Source: Pseudomonas sp. MWU13-2105 (lineage in GTDB: Bacteria > Pseudomonadota > Gammaproteobacteria > Pseudomonadales > Pseudomonadaceae). From it: 64,000 nt of DNA. Every line of letters starts with the position of its first letter. Within the stretch, counting starts at the first letter, position 1. A model generated the notes under the pieces. It had not been told where the DNA came from. It made no database searches and worked only from the letters and a program-made list of their open reading frames with translations. The position numbers and the translations under genes are program-made. The DNA lies in contig NZ_JALLIY010000015.1 in the NCBI RefSeq assembly GCF_023242315.1, positions 155,675 through 219,674 on the forward strand, in the 5' to 3' direction. This document shows positions 17,704 to 26,453 of this stretch, in pieces.

Positions 17704-17715
17704 GTCGGGTTAGCC

Positions 17716-18579
17716 TTACTCGATGTTCTGTACTTGTTCGCGCATTTGCTCGATCAACACCTTGAGGTTGACCGCCGCCTGGGTGCTGCGCGGGTCGAAG
17801 GCCTTGGAGCCGAGGGTGTTGGCTTCGCGGTTGAGTTCCTGCATCAGGAAGTCCAGGCGGCGCCCGGCCGCGCCGCCGGACTTGAGTACCCGGCGGACTT
17901 CGATGATATGGGTGGCGAGGCGGTCGAGTTCTTCGGCCACGTCGCTTTTCTGCGCCAGCAGGACCATTTCCTGCTCCAGGCGGGTCGGATCCAACTCGGC
18001 CTGCATGTCGGCGAAGCGGTCGAGGACTTTCTGGCGCTGGCTGGCGAGCATCTGCGGAACCTGTTCGCGCAGGGTCGCGACATCGCCTTCGATGGCGTCC
18101 AGGCGTTCGACGATCAGGCGGGCCAGCTCCGCGCCTTCGCGCTGACGGCCGTTCTTGAGCTCCTTGAGGCCCAGGTTGAACAGGGCCAGGGCCTCATTGT
18201 TCAGGGCCTGTGGGTCGCTGGCGTCGGCCACCAGCACGCCGGGCCAGGCGAGGACTTCCAGCGGGTTCAGCGCGGCGGGCTGCTTGATCAGGCTGGCGAC
18301 GGTCTCGGCGGCGGCGATCAGTTGGGTGGCGCGCTCGCGGTCGATCTGCAGGGCCTTGCCGGTGGTTTCCTCGGTAAAGCGCAGGGTGCATTCCAGCTTG
18401 CCCCGGGACAGGCCCTGGCGCAGGGCTTCGCGAACCGCGCCTTCAAGGTCGCGGAAGGATTCCGGCAAACGCAGGTGGGGTTCCAGGTAGCGACTGTTGA
18501 CCGAGCGCAGCTCCCAGCTCAGGGTGCCCTGGCTGACGGCGCTTTCGACGCGGGCGAAGGCGGTCATGCTGTGGACCAT
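17716..18579 (-). CDS. yicC: YicC-family endoribonuclease
   Basis: A 287-residue YicC/YloC protein starting MVHSMTAFARVES, with SWELRSVNSRYLEPHLRLPE and the C-terminal DFLMQELNREANTLGSKA. The family has been shown to be an endoribonuclease (E. coli YicC, B. subtilis YloC). The start at 18579 is preferred to in-frame upstream codons because the family begins there. It heads the yicC-gmk-rpoZ-spoT-ridA run. Confidence 0.94.
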   Translation of the reverse strand: MVHSMTAFARVESAVSQGTLSWELRSVNSRYLEPHLRLPESFRDLEGAVREALRQGLSRGKLECTLRFTEETTGKALQIDRERATQLIAAAETVASLIKQPAALNPLEVLAWPGVLVADASDPQALNNEALALFNLGLKELKNGRQREGAELARLIVERLDAIEGDVATLREQVPQMLASQRQKVLDRFADMQAELDPTRLEQEMVLLAQKSDVAEELDRLATHIIEVRRVLKSGGAAGRRLDFLMQELNREANTLGSKAFDPRSTQAAVNLKVLIEQMREQVQNIE

Positions 18580-18700
18580 GGAAGTACCTCGCGATTCAGG
18601 CCTGCCGCCGTGCGGGCGGGGCGGACCGATGAATGAATTAAAGCCGACAGGCAGCAAAGGCGCAGGATTGTAGCGCAGTGCGGTCGCAGTCCCCAAACCT

Positions 18701-18792
18701 TGTGGGGGCGGAGCTTGCCCGCGAAGGGGGGGCGCCGCGGTTATTCAGATACACAGCGTTATCGTTCTTCGCGGGCAAGCTCCGCTCCCACA
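18701..18792. repeat. REP doublet, type B
   Basis: TGTGGGGGCGGAGCTTGCCC and the complementary GGGCAAGCTCCGCTCCCACA are separated by about 50 bases. Located between divergent yicC and rph. Same type as 9720-9798. Confidence 0.85.
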
Positions 18793-18873
18793 TTTCAAGT
18801 CCGCGTTTGGTGCTTCAGGGGCTTTGGTGTGGCTGTAATCTTTTTAGGCGTGCCCAGAGCGGGTCATGGCCTC

Positions 18874-18879
18874 TATAAT
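18874..18879 (+). promoter_or_regulatory. Perfect -10 element for rph
   Basis: TATAAT lies 36 bases before the rph start. The hexamer 17 bases upstream (TGCCCA) is a poor -35, so activity may depend on other contacts. Confidence 0.5.
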
Positions 18880-18915
18880 GCTCGGTAGATTTCCGTCCTC
18901 GTACAGGTATTCCCA

Positions 18916-19638
18916 ATGAAACGTCCAAGTGGTCGCGCCGCCGATCAGCTTCGCTCGATCCGCATCACCCGCAACTACACCAAACACGCCGAGGGATCCG
19001 TACTGGTCGAGTTTGGTGATACCAAAGTGATCTGCACGGTCAGCGTCGAGAACGGTGTGCCGCGTTTCCTCAAGGGCCAGGGCCAGGGTTGGCTGACCGC
19101 CGAGTACGGCATGCTGCCGCGCGCTACCGGCGAGCGTAACCAGCGTGAAGCCAGTCGCGGCAAGCAGGGCGGTCGGACCCTGGAGATCCAGCGTTTGATC
19201 GGCCGTTCGCTGCGGGCCGCGCTGGATATGTCCAAGCTGGGCGACGTGACCCTGTATGTCGACTGCGATGTGATCCAGGCCGACGGCGGCACCCGCACCG
19301 CGTCCATCACCGGTGCCATGGTCGCGCTGGTCGATGCCCTGGCGGTGATCAAGAAACGTGGCGGCCTGAAGGGCGGTAGCCCGCTCAAGCAGATGATCGC
19401 CGCGGTATCGGTGGGCATGTACCAGGGCGAGCCGGTACTCGACCTGGACTACCTGGAAGACTCGGCGGCCGAGACCGACCTGAACGTGGTCATGACCAGC
19501 ACCGGTGGTTTCATCGAAGTCCAGGGCACTGCCGAAGGCGCGCCGTTCCAGCCTGAAGACCTGAACGCGATGCTGGCGCTGGCGCAGAAAGGCATGAATG
19601 AGATCTTCGAATTGCAGAAAGCCACCTTGGCCGACTGA
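18916..19638 (+). CDS. rph: Ribonuclease PH
   Basis: A 240-residue phosphorolytic 3'-5' exoribonuclease that trims tRNA 3' ends. The start MKRPSGRAADQLR, the catalytic region TAEYGMLPRATGERNQREAS and SLRAALDMSKLGDVTLYVDCDV are diagnostic. Length matches the family. The following small membrane protein starts 34 bases later and may be co-transcribed. Confidence 0.97.
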   Translation: MKRPSGRAADQLRSIRITRNYTKHAEGSVLVEFGDTKVICTVSVENGVPRFLKGQGQGWLTAEYGMLPRATGERNQREASRGKQGGRTLEIQRLIGRSLRAALDMSKLGDVTLYVDCDVIQADGGTRTASITGAMVALVDALAVIKKRGGLKGGSPLKQMIAAVSVGMYQGEPVLDLDYLEDSAAETDLNVVMTSTGGFIEVQGTAEGAPFQPEDLNAMLALAQKGMNEIFELQKATLAD

Positions 19639-19672
19639 GGATTCGAAGGGTTTTCAGCATAAGGAGCGCGCG

Positions 19673-20041
19673 ATGAATGACGATCAGCTACCAATAACCA
19701 CCCCAAGCCAGGAAGTCAGGCAGTGGGCGATGTTCTGTCATTTGTCGGCGTTTCTTGGCTACTGGTTTCCGTTCGGTAGCCTGATCGGGCCGCTGATCCT
19801 GTGGCAGATGAAGCGCGAGCAGGACCCCTTTATCGACGCCCAGGGCAAGGAAGCGCTGAACTTCCAGATCACCGTGGCGGTGGCGGCGATGGTCTGTATC
19901 CCGCTGATGTTTGTCCTGATCGGTATCCCGCTGTTCGGTCTGCTGGTGATCGCGGCGGTGGTGTTGACCATCATTGCCGGGGTCAAGGCCAATGAGGGCG
20001 TGGCGTACCGCTATCCCTTCACCTGGCGCCCGATCAAGTAG
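19673..20041 (+). CDS. DUF4870 small membrane protein
   Basis: A 122-residue protein with three predicted membrane segments (about 18-42, 66-88, 90-107) and the family motif DAQGKEALNFQITV. The ATG at 19673 has AAGGAG seven bases upstream. It ends in YRYPFTWRPIK and is followed by an intrinsic terminator shared with crc. Role unknown; related Tic20-like proteins are widespread. Confidence 0.87.
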   Translation: MNDDQLPITTPSQEVRQWAMFCHLSAFLGYWFPFGSLIGPLILWQMKREQDPFIDAQGKEALNFQITVAVAAMVCIPLMFVLIGIPLFGLLVIAAVVLTIIAGVKANEGVAYRYPFTWRPIK

Positions 20042-20073
20042 CCCCGGGCAGCGCTGCGTCAGGCGCTGGCACG

Positions 20074-20104
20074 CAAAAAAGCCGACTTGGCGTCGGCTTT
20101 TTTG
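20074..20104. terminator. Bidirectional intrinsic terminator
   Basis: AAAAAAGCCGAC, loop TTGGC and GTCGGCTTTTTT form a stem with T runs on both strands, ending the rph-DUF4870 unit and the convergent crc gene. Confidence 0.9.
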
Positions 20105-20121
20105 TCACTGCGAAAAGACGC

Positions 20122-20901
20122 TTAGATGGTCAGCGTCCAGTCGTAGTCGACGATCAGCGGCGCGTGCTGCGAGAAGCGCGGCTGGCGCGGCAGGCGTGCG
20201 CTGCGGACGAAACGGCGCAGGCCCGGGGTCAGCAGCTGATAGTCGAAACGCCAGCCGAGGTTGAGCATCTCGGCCTGTTCGTTATCCGGCCACCAGCTGT
20301 ACTGGTCGCCTTCGCGGCTGACTTCGCGCAAGGCATCGACATAACCCATGTTGCCGACAATCTCGTCCATCCAGGCCCGTTCCGGCGCCAGGAAGCCCGG
20401 GGATTGCTGGCTGTCGCGCCAGTTCTTGATATCCAGCTTCTGTTGCGCGACGTACAGCGAGCCACAGTAGATGTATTCGCGCCGTTTGCGCCGCTGTTTA
20501 TCCAGATAGCGGGCGAAGTCGTCCATAAGCTTGAACTTCTGGTTCAAGTCTTCATCGCCGTTCTGCCCCGAGGGAAGCAGCAAGGTCGCGATGCTGACCT
20601 TGTCGAAATCGGCTTGCAGGTAGCGCCCGTAGCGGTCTGCCGTCTCGAAACCGAGACCGCTGATGACAGCCTTCGGTTGCAACCGCGAATACAGAGCCAC
20701 GCCACCCTGGGCGGGGACTTCGGCATCGCAGGCATAAAGGAAGTAGCCATCCAGTTGGAAGGCTGGGTCGTCCAGTTCAAAGGCGGAGGCGCGGGTGTCC
20801 TGCAGGCAGATGACGTCGGCATTCTGAGCTTGCAGCCAACTGAGCAAACCACGCTCGACTGCGGCCTGAATACCATTGACGTTCACACTGATGATCCGCA
20901 T
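20122..20901 (-). CDS. crc: Catabolite repression control protein Crc
   Basis: A 259-residue exonuclease/endonuclease/phosphatase-fold protein. In Pseudomonas it works with Hfq to repress translation of mRNAs carrying A-rich catabolite-activity motifs and has no nuclease activity. Landmarks are MRIISVNVNGIQAAVERG, CLQDTRASAFELDD and YSWWPDNEQAEMLNLGWR. The start at 20901 gives the exact family length. It is divergent from pyrE, the conserved Pseudomonas arrangement. Confidence 0.97.
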   Translation of the reverse strand: MRIISVNVNGIQAAVERGLLSWLQAQNADVICLQDTRASAFELDDPAFQLDGYFLYACDAEVPAQGGVALYSRLQPKAVISGLGFETADRYGRYLQADFDKVSIATLLLPSGQNGDEDLNQKFKLMDDFARYLDKQRRKRREYIYCGSLYVAQQKLDIKNWRDSQQSPGFLAPERAWMDEIVGNMGYVDALREVSREGDQYSWWPDNEQAEMLNLGWRFDYQLLTPGLRRFVRSARLPRQPRFSQHAPLIVDYDWTLTI

Positions 20902-20984
20902 AAATGGCCCCAAAAATCACGTGCGTGTATGATACCTCAAGGTCTACCTAATTAGCTAAATCCGTGGTATTTGGGGCTTTTTTC

Positions 20985-21626
20985 ATGCAGGCGTATCAAC
21001 GCGATTTCATTCGTTTCGCCATCGATCGCGGGGTTTTGCGCTTCGGTGAGTTCACTCTGAAGTCCGGGCGGACCAGCCCTTACTTCTTCAATGCCGGCTT
21101 GTTCAACAGCGGTTCGGCCCTGGCCCAGCTGGGGCGTTTCTATGCCGCGGCGATCGTCGAGAGCGGCATTTCCTTCGACGTGCTGTTCGGTCCTGCCTAC
21201 AAGGGCATCCCCCTGGCGGCGGCCACCGCCGTGGCCCTGGCCGAGCATCACGGGCTGGATCTGCCCTGGTGCTTCAACCGCAAGGAAGCCAAGGCCCACG
21301 GTGAAGGCGGCAGCCTGGTGGGCGCGCCACTGGTGGGTGATGTGCTGATCATCGACGACGTGATCACCGCCGGCACCGCGATCCGCGAGGTGATGCAGAT
21401 CATCCAGGCCCAGGGCGCCAAGCCTGCCGGCGTGCTGATCGCCCTCAACCGTCAGGAACGCGGCAACGGCGAGCTGTCGGCGATCCAGGAAGTCGAGCGT
21501 GACTTCGCGATCCCGGTGGTCAGCATCGTTTCCCTGACCCAGGTCCTGCAGTTCCTGGCCGACGATGAGCAGCTCAAGCAGCATCTGCCTGCGGTCGAGG
21601 CTTATCGCGCGCAATACGGGATCTGA
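20985..21626 (+). CDS. pyrE: Orotate phosphoribosyltransferase
   Basis: A 213-residue enzyme of de novo pyrimidine synthesis that makes OMP from orotate and PRPP. The PRPP-binding motif VLIIDDVITAGTA and the substrate loop (CFNRKEAKAHGEGG) are intact. The start MQAYQRDFIRFA at 20985 fits the family; a GTG seven codons earlier is in frame but not conserved. Six bases separate its stop from the next gene. Confidence 0.97.
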   Translation: MQAYQRDFIRFAIDRGVLRFGEFTLKSGRTSPYFFNAGLFNSGSALAQLGRFYAAAIVESGISFDVLFGPAYKGIPLAAATAVALAEHHGLDLPWCFNRKEAKAHGEGGSLVGAPLVGDVLIIDDVITAGTAIREVMQIIQAQGAKPAGVLIALNRQERGNGELSAIQEVERDFAIPVVSIVSLTQVLQFLADDEQLKQHLPAVEAYRAQYGI

Positions 21627-21632
21627 CGCCCC

Positions 21633-22220
21633 TTGCGCCGTGGCTATCGGTGGTTGCCCCTGATGCTCTGCGCGTCCTTTGCCGTACAGGCCGAGGACAC
21701 GTCCGGCGTGCTGCTGTATCGCTATGTCGACAACAGGGGCGTCACGGTGCTCGACCGCCAGGTGCCCCCGGAGTATGCGGGCAAGGGCTATCAGGTGCTG
21801 AACTCGCGCGGTCGGGTGCTGCAGACGGTCGCGCCGGCGCCGACGGCCGAGGAGCTGGCGCGCTTGCAGGCGCAGAAGGCCCAGGCTGAGGCGAATGCGC
21901 AGCTGTTGCAGCGTTATTCCAGTGTCAGTGAGGTCGACAAGGCCCAGGCTCGAAAGCTCGCCGAGCTGGACGCGATGATTGCGAGCATCCAGACCAATCT
22001 GCAAGCCTTGCTGGCGCAGCAGGCCAGCCTGCAAGGCCAGGCGGCGGAGCAGGAGCGGGCGGGGCACGAGGTGTCGCCGCAGTTGCTCGGGCAACTCGCG
22101 GGGTTGCGGGATGAACAGGCGCGGCTGAGAGCGGAGATTGCCCGGTACCAGGCGGCACGGGTCCAGGCGCAGCAGGATTTCGCCGCGGATCGGGCGCGGG
22201 TGGAGCAGTTGACGCACTGA
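21633..22220 (+). CDS. Periplasmic DUF4124-like coiled-coil protein
   Basis: A 195-residue protein with a signal peptide (ending AVQA). A short DUF4124-like domain follows (VLLYRYVDNRGVTVLDRQVPP), then a helical, Gln/Ala-rich coiled coil of about 120 residues. The start used is TTG at 21633, six bases after pyrE, chosen because it gives a full signal peptide with basic residues; the first in-frame ATG (21663) would lose that basic head. No strong ribosome-binding site is seen, so translation may couple to pyrE. Function unknown. Confidence 0.72.
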   Translation: MRRGYRWLPLMLCASFAVQAEDTSGVLLYRYVDNRGVTVLDRQVPPEYAGKGYQVLNSRGRVLQTVAPAPTAEELARLQAQKAQAEANAQLLQRYSSVSEVDKAQARKLAELDAMIASIQTNLQALLAQQASLQGQAAEQERAGHEVSPQLLGQLAGLRDEQARLRAEIARYQAARVQAQQDFAADRARVEQLTH

Positions 22221-22290
22221 GGTGTGGTCAACGCGGGCCCTGTAAATACTGCCTTGCCCCTCGACTCGTAGCTACGGTCGACGCGGTCCC

Positions 22291-22314
22291 TGTGGGAGCT
22301 GGCAAGCCAGCTCC
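22291..22314. repeat. Short REP-like hairpin
   Basis: GGGAGCTGG and CCAGCTCC pair around a short loop within TGTGGGAGCTGGCAAGCCAG. A single palindrome of the genus REP style between the convergent DUF4124-like gene and argB; it may also act as a 3' barrier. Confidence 0.55.
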
Positions 22315-22357
22315 TGCATGGGCTTTGTTGCGTTTTCGAATCCGTGTTTCGGCTTGA

Positions 22358-23263
22358 TCAGTGACGCTTGCGGTTGCTGATCAGGGTGCCCATGCCGGTA
22401 TCGGTGAAAATCTCCAGCAGCACCGCATTCGGCACGCGACCGTCGATGATCAGCGAGCTGCCGACCCCGCCCTGTACCGCTTCCAGCGCACAGCGAATCT
22501 TCGGCAGCATGCCGCCGTAGATGGTGCCGTCGGCGATCAGGTCGTCGACCTGGGTGGTGCTCAGGCCGGTCAGGACCTTGCCTTCCTTGTCCATCAGGCC
22601 GGCAATGTTGGTCAGCAGCATCAGCTTCTCGGCCTTCAGGGCCTCGGCGATCTTGCCCGCCACCAGGTCGGCGTTGATGTTGTAGGACTCGCCATTGGCG
22701 CCAACGCCGATCGGCGCAATCACCGGGATGAAATCACCCTTGACCAGCAGGTTCAGCAGATCGGTGTTGATCCCGACCACTTCGCCGACCTGGCCGATGT
22801 CGATGATTTCCGGCTGGGTCATTTCCGGGGTCTGGCGGGTCACGGTGAGCTTTTTCGCGCGGATCAGCTCGGCGTCCTTGCCGGTCAGGCCGATGGCACT
22901 GCCGCCGTGGCGGTTGATCAGGTTGACGATGCTCTTGTTCACCTGGCCGCCGAGGACCATTTCCACCACGTCCATGGTCTGCGCGTCGGTCACGCGCATG
23001 CCGTCGATGAAGTGGCTCTCGATGGACAGGCGCTTGAGCAGGTCACCGATCTGCGGGCCACCGCCGTGGACCACCACCGGGTTGATCCCCACCGCTTTCA
23101 TCAACACGATGTCGCGGGCAAAACCGGTTTTCAGCTCTTCGCTTTCCATGGCATTGCCGCCGTACTTGATCACCAGCGTCTTGCCGACGTATCGGCGGAT
23201 GTAAGGCAACGCTTCGGAAAGAACCTTGGCGGTATTGGCAGCGGCATCGCGTTCGAGGGTCAT
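22358..23263 (-). CDS. argB: Acetylglutamate kinase
   Basis: A 301-residue amino-acid kinase for the second step of arginine synthesis. Landmarks are the ATP-binding KTLVIKYGGNAM, the glycine loop VVVHGGGPQIG and the C-terminal GMLPKIRCALEAVQGGV. The N-terminal helix (ALPYIRRYVGKT) is the feature of arginine-feedback-inhibited hexameric enzymes. It lies downstream of algC with a 64-base gap, as in other pseudomonads. Confidence 0.97.
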   Translation of the reverse strand: MTLERDAAANTAKVLSEALPYIRRYVGKTLVIKYGGNAMESEELKTGFARDIVLMKAVGINPVVVHGGGPQIGDLLKRLSIESHFIDGMRVTDAQTMDVVEMVLGGQVNKSIVNLINRHGGSAIGLTGKDAELIRAKKLTVTRQTPEMTQPEIIDIGQVGEVVGINTDLLNLLVKGDFIPVIAPIGVGANGESYNINADLVAGKIAEALKAEKLMLLTNIAGLMDKEGKVLTGLSTTQVDDLIADGTIYGGMLPKIRCALEAVQGGVGSSLIIDGRVPNAVLLEIFTDTGMGTLISNRKRH

Positions 23264-23327
23264 TCAGGGCTCCGGTGGAACAAGTGGTCGGACAGTGCAA
23301 AGACTACGCTTTTACACCGTCCAGAGG

Positions 23328-25922
23328 TCAGAACGGTAGTTGGAGATCAGGCGCAACACGTTTCAATTGGGCGTGGAACACGTCCTTGATGCGCTGCAAT
23401 TCGGCTTCGCTGTCGGCCTCGAAGCGCAGCACCAGCACCGGTGTGGTGTTGGACGCGCGGACCAGGCCCCAGCCCTGGGGATAGTCGACCCGCACACCGT
23501 CGATGGTGGTCAGGTTGGCGTCGCCCCAGTCGGCATCGCGTTGCAGTGCATCAATGATGCTGAATTTGCCCTCGTCGGTCACATTGATATTGATTTCCGG
23601 CGTGGAAATATCGTTCGGGAAGGTCGCGAACAGCTCCTCGGCCGTGGATTTCTCCTGGCTGAGGATCTCCAGCAGGCGCGCGGCGCTGTAGATGCCGTCG
23701 TCGAAACCGAACCAGCGCTCCTTGAAGAAGATATGGCCGCTCATTTCGCCGGCGAGCAGGGCGCCGCTTTCGCGCATTTTTTTCTTGATCAGCGAGTGGC
23801 CGGTTTTCCACATCACCGGACGACCGCCGTATTCGCGGATCAGGGGGGTCAGGCGGCGGGTGCACTTGACGTCGAAAATGATGTCCGCGCCCGGGTTGCG
23901 CGCCACCACGTCCTTGGCGAACAGCATCAGCAGGCGGTCGGGGAAGACGATGTTGCCGGTGTTGGTCACCACGCCCACGCGGTCGCCGTCACCGTCGAAG
24001 GCCAGGCCCAGGTCGGCATGGCTTTCCTTGACCTTGGCGATCAGGTCCACGAGGTTCTCGGGCTTGCCCGGATCCGGGTGGTGGTTGGGGAAGTGGCCGT
24101 CGACCTCTTCGAACAGCGAGATGACCTCGCAGCCCAGGGCTTCGATCAGCTTGGGCGCGATGACCCCGGCGGCACCGTTGCCGCAGTCGACCACGACCTT
24201 GAGCTTCCTGGCCAGCACGATGTCGTTGCGGATCTGCTCGAAGTAAGGGGTGAGGATGTCGACTTTCTCGACGCTGCCCTTGCCGCTGCTCAAGTCGTTG
24301 GTCTTGAGGCGGGTGTGCAGGGCCTGGATCTGTTCGTTGGCCAGGGTGTCGCCGGCGATGACGATCTTGAAACCGTTGTAGTTCGACGGGTTATGGCTGC
24401 CGGTGAGCATCACCCCGGACTTGCCGGCCAGCACGTTGGCGGCGTAGTACAGCGCCGGGGTCGGTACCAGGCCGACGTCGCTGACATGGCAGCCGCTGTC
24501 GTGCAGGCCCTGGATCAGTTGCTGGACCAACTCCGGCCCGGACAGGCGACCGTCACGGCCGACCGAGACGTTGGGTTCGCCCTGGGCCAGGCTCTGTGCG
24601 CCGATGGCGCGGCCGATCCAGTAGGCGGTTTCGCCGTTCAGCGTCTCCGGGATCGTGCCGCGGATGTCGTAGGCGCGGAAGATGCTGTCAGGGAAGCTCG
24701 GGATGGCGGGTGCGCTGCTGTTCATGGTGTGGGGGGGCTCCGTTCCCAGGAAATCCTGGTGTTCGTCGAGAATATCGATATCGAGAATGTCGGTATCTTG
24801 GAACAGCGGATCGGCCCAGACGGCACTTGGCGTCACGGGCTGGATCGGTGCTGGGGCGCTGCGGATCGCAAGGCCTGGATCACTGCCGGGCGGTTCGGGA
24901 TGACCGTTGCGCAAGGAAAAGCGCGCCAGTTCCTGAGCCAGTCCATTGAGCGCCGGCAGGCTCAAGCCGAAGGCTTTGACGGCTTTCCCGCCGGAGAGTT
25001 CGCGAAACAGTTGTTCCAGCTGTCGGGCGTCGCCGTCGAGGCGACTTTGCAGGCGTTTGTGCGGCAGGTAGATGCCCAGCAGGGCGCCGCCCAGGGCAAG
25101 CAGGGCGGCGAGTGCGGTCAAGGCGTAGGCGCTCAGCGGGTAAGGCAGCTTGAGCAAGGGGCCGGGGCTGAATTTCAGTACCCAGTTGGGGTTGCCGGTA
25201 CCAAAGGGATAGCTTTCGTCCGTTGCTGCCGTTCCGCGTTGGTCGAGCATCTGTTCTGGGCTGCCGAGGACACTTTGCGTCAGGCGCAATTCACCGGTCT
25301 CCGGGTGCCAGGTGCTGAAGGGCTGCAGCAGGCGTTGCAGATCGAAGACCAGCAGCAAGGTGCCGCCGCTCTGGGGATCGGCGGCGGCCTTGAGCGAGGC
25401 CACGCTATAGACCAGCCAGCGTTGGCCGATCTTGTAGGCTTCCGGTGCCGGACGGGTGCCCCGTTCGGCGCGGGTGATCAGGTCGAGGGCGGAAAAGTTC
25501 AGCGGCGCGGCGCGGTCGGTGCTCGGTTGGGCCTGGCCGGGCAGGTAGAGTTGCGCATCCACCAGGCCGTTGGCGAGGCGCAGGCCATTTTCCGCCGCCT
25601 TGACCTGATCGACGTTCTGGCTTTGCAGGGCCTTGAGCAGCGAGGGATCAAGGGCCGCGGCTTCGGTCTGGGCGATCAGGTCGTGGGTCGCCTGGCTCAG
25701 GCCCGCGGCCGCCACGGCGCCGGGATACTGCGCCAGGCTGCCGCGCAGCATCTGGTTCCAGGGGGCGACTACGCCAAACCACAGGAGCGCAGCGGCCAGG
25801 GCCAACCCACCGAGGGCAAGCTGCAGCCCTGGTAGCAGCGGGTTGCTGGCGTCGCCTGGAGGCGGATGGCCGTTGCTTTCGTGACCGCCGACGGTCTTGG
25901 CACTGCGCTTGAAGCCTTTCAA
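23328..25922 (-). CDS. algC: Phosphomannomutase/phosphoglucomutase AlgC with membrane N-terminal extension
   Basis: An 864-residue open frame. The last 465 residues are AlgC, which makes mannose-1-P and glucose-1-P for alginate, LPS and rhamnolipid. The phosphoserine loop TGSHNPSNYNGFK, metal loop DGDGDRVG and sugar loop GEMSGH are present. Residues 1-399 add a membrane helix (about 30-52), an extracytoplasmic domain of about 215 residues, a second helix (about 270-292) and a cytoplasmic linker. The frame opens with TTG at 25922 preceded by GGAGG at six bases, an excellent ribosome site. A second start, ATG at 24725, has GGAG about 12 bases upstream and would give classic soluble AlgC. Both forms may be made. 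Long forms are annotated in some Pseudomonas genomes. Confidence 0.9.
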   Translation of the reverse strand: MKGFKRSAKTVGGHESNGHPPPGDASNPLLPGLQLALGGLALAAALLWFGVVAPWNQMLRGSLAQYPGAVAAAGLSQATHDLIAQTEAAALDPSLLKALQSQNVDQVKAAENGLRLANGLVDAQLYLPGQAQPSTDRAAPLNFSALDLITRAERGTRPAPEAYKIGQRWLVYSVASLKAAADPQSGGTLLLVFDLQRLLQPFSTWHPETGELRLTQSVLGSPEQMLDQRGTAATDESYPFGTGNPNWVLKFSPGPLLKLPYPLSAYALTALAALLALGGALLGIYLPHKRLQSRLDGDARQLEQLFRELSGGKAVKAFGLSLPALNGLAQELARFSLRNGHPEPPGSDPGLAIRSAPAPIQPVTPSAVWADPLFQDTDILDIDILDEHQDFLGTEPPHTMNSSAPAIPSFPDSIFRAYDIRGTIPETLNGETAYWIGRAIGAQSLAQGEPNVSVGRDGRLSGPELVQQLIQGLHDSGCHVSDVGLVPTPALYYAANVLAGKSGVMLTGSHNPSNYNGFKIVIAGDTLANEQIQALHTRLKTNDLSSGKGSVEKVDILTPYFEQIRNDIVLARKLKVVVDCGNGAAGVIAPKLIEALGCEVISLFEEVDGHFPNHHPDPGKPENLVDLIAKVKESHADLGLAFDGDGDRVGVVTNTGNIVFPDRLLMLFAKDVVARNPGADIIFDVKCTRRLTPLIREYGGRPVMWKTGHSLIKKKMRESGALLAGEMSGHIFFKERWFGFDDGIYSAARLLEILSQEKSTAEELFATFPNDISTPEININVTDEGKFSIIDALQRDADWGDANLTTIDGVRVDYPQGWGLVRASNTTPVLVLRFEADSEAELQRIKDVFHAQLKRVAPDLQLPF

Positions 25923-25992
25923 ATACTGCCTCCGAGAGGATCATCCTGAAATTCAACGCGCACCGTTCGGACCGGGCCTGGATCAGCTTAGG

Positions 25993-26448
25993 TCAATGGC
26001 TGCCCGAATGCCCGAAGCCGCCGGCGCCGCGCTGGCTTTCGTCGAAGGTTTCGACCAGTTCGAAATGCGCCTGGACCACCGGCACCAGCACCAGTTGGGC
26101 GATGCGCTCGCCGACAACAATGTTGAAGGCGGTCTGGCCACGGTTCCAACAGGACACCATCAGTTCGCCCTGGTAGTCGGAGTCGATCAGGCCCACCAGG
26201 TTGCCCAGCACGATGCCGTGCTTGTGGCCCAGGCCGGAGCGCGGCAGGATCAGGGCGGCGAGGCCCGGATCGCCGATGTATACCGACAGGCCGGTGGGGA
26301 TAAGCAAGGTCTGGCCGGGCTCCAGTACGGTGTCCTGCTGGAGCATGGCGCGCAGGTCGAGGCCGGCGGAACCGGGCGTGGCGTACTGCGGCAGCGGGAA
26401 TTCGCCACCGATGCGTGGGTCGAGGATCTTGGCTTGCAAAGCGTGCAT
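25993..26448 (-). CDS. dut: dUTP diphosphatase
   Basis: A 151-residue trimeric dUTPase that keeps uracil out of DNA and supplies dUMP. The five conserved motifs are visible: TPGSAGLDLRA, PRSGLGHKHG, GLIDSDYQGELMVSCWN, ERIAQLVLVPV and the C-terminal RGAGGFGHSG. It starts 5 bases after the coaBC stop, the standard coaBC-dut-algC order. Confidence 0.97.
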   Translation of the reverse strand: MHALQAKILDPRIGGEFPLPQYATPGSAGLDLRAMLQQDTVLEPGQTLLIPTGLSVYIGDPGLAALILPRSGLGHKHGIVLGNLVGLIDSDYQGELMVSCWNRGQTAFNIVVGERIAQLVLVPVVQAHFELVETFDESQRGAGGFGHSGSH

Positions 26449-26453
26449 GAAAA

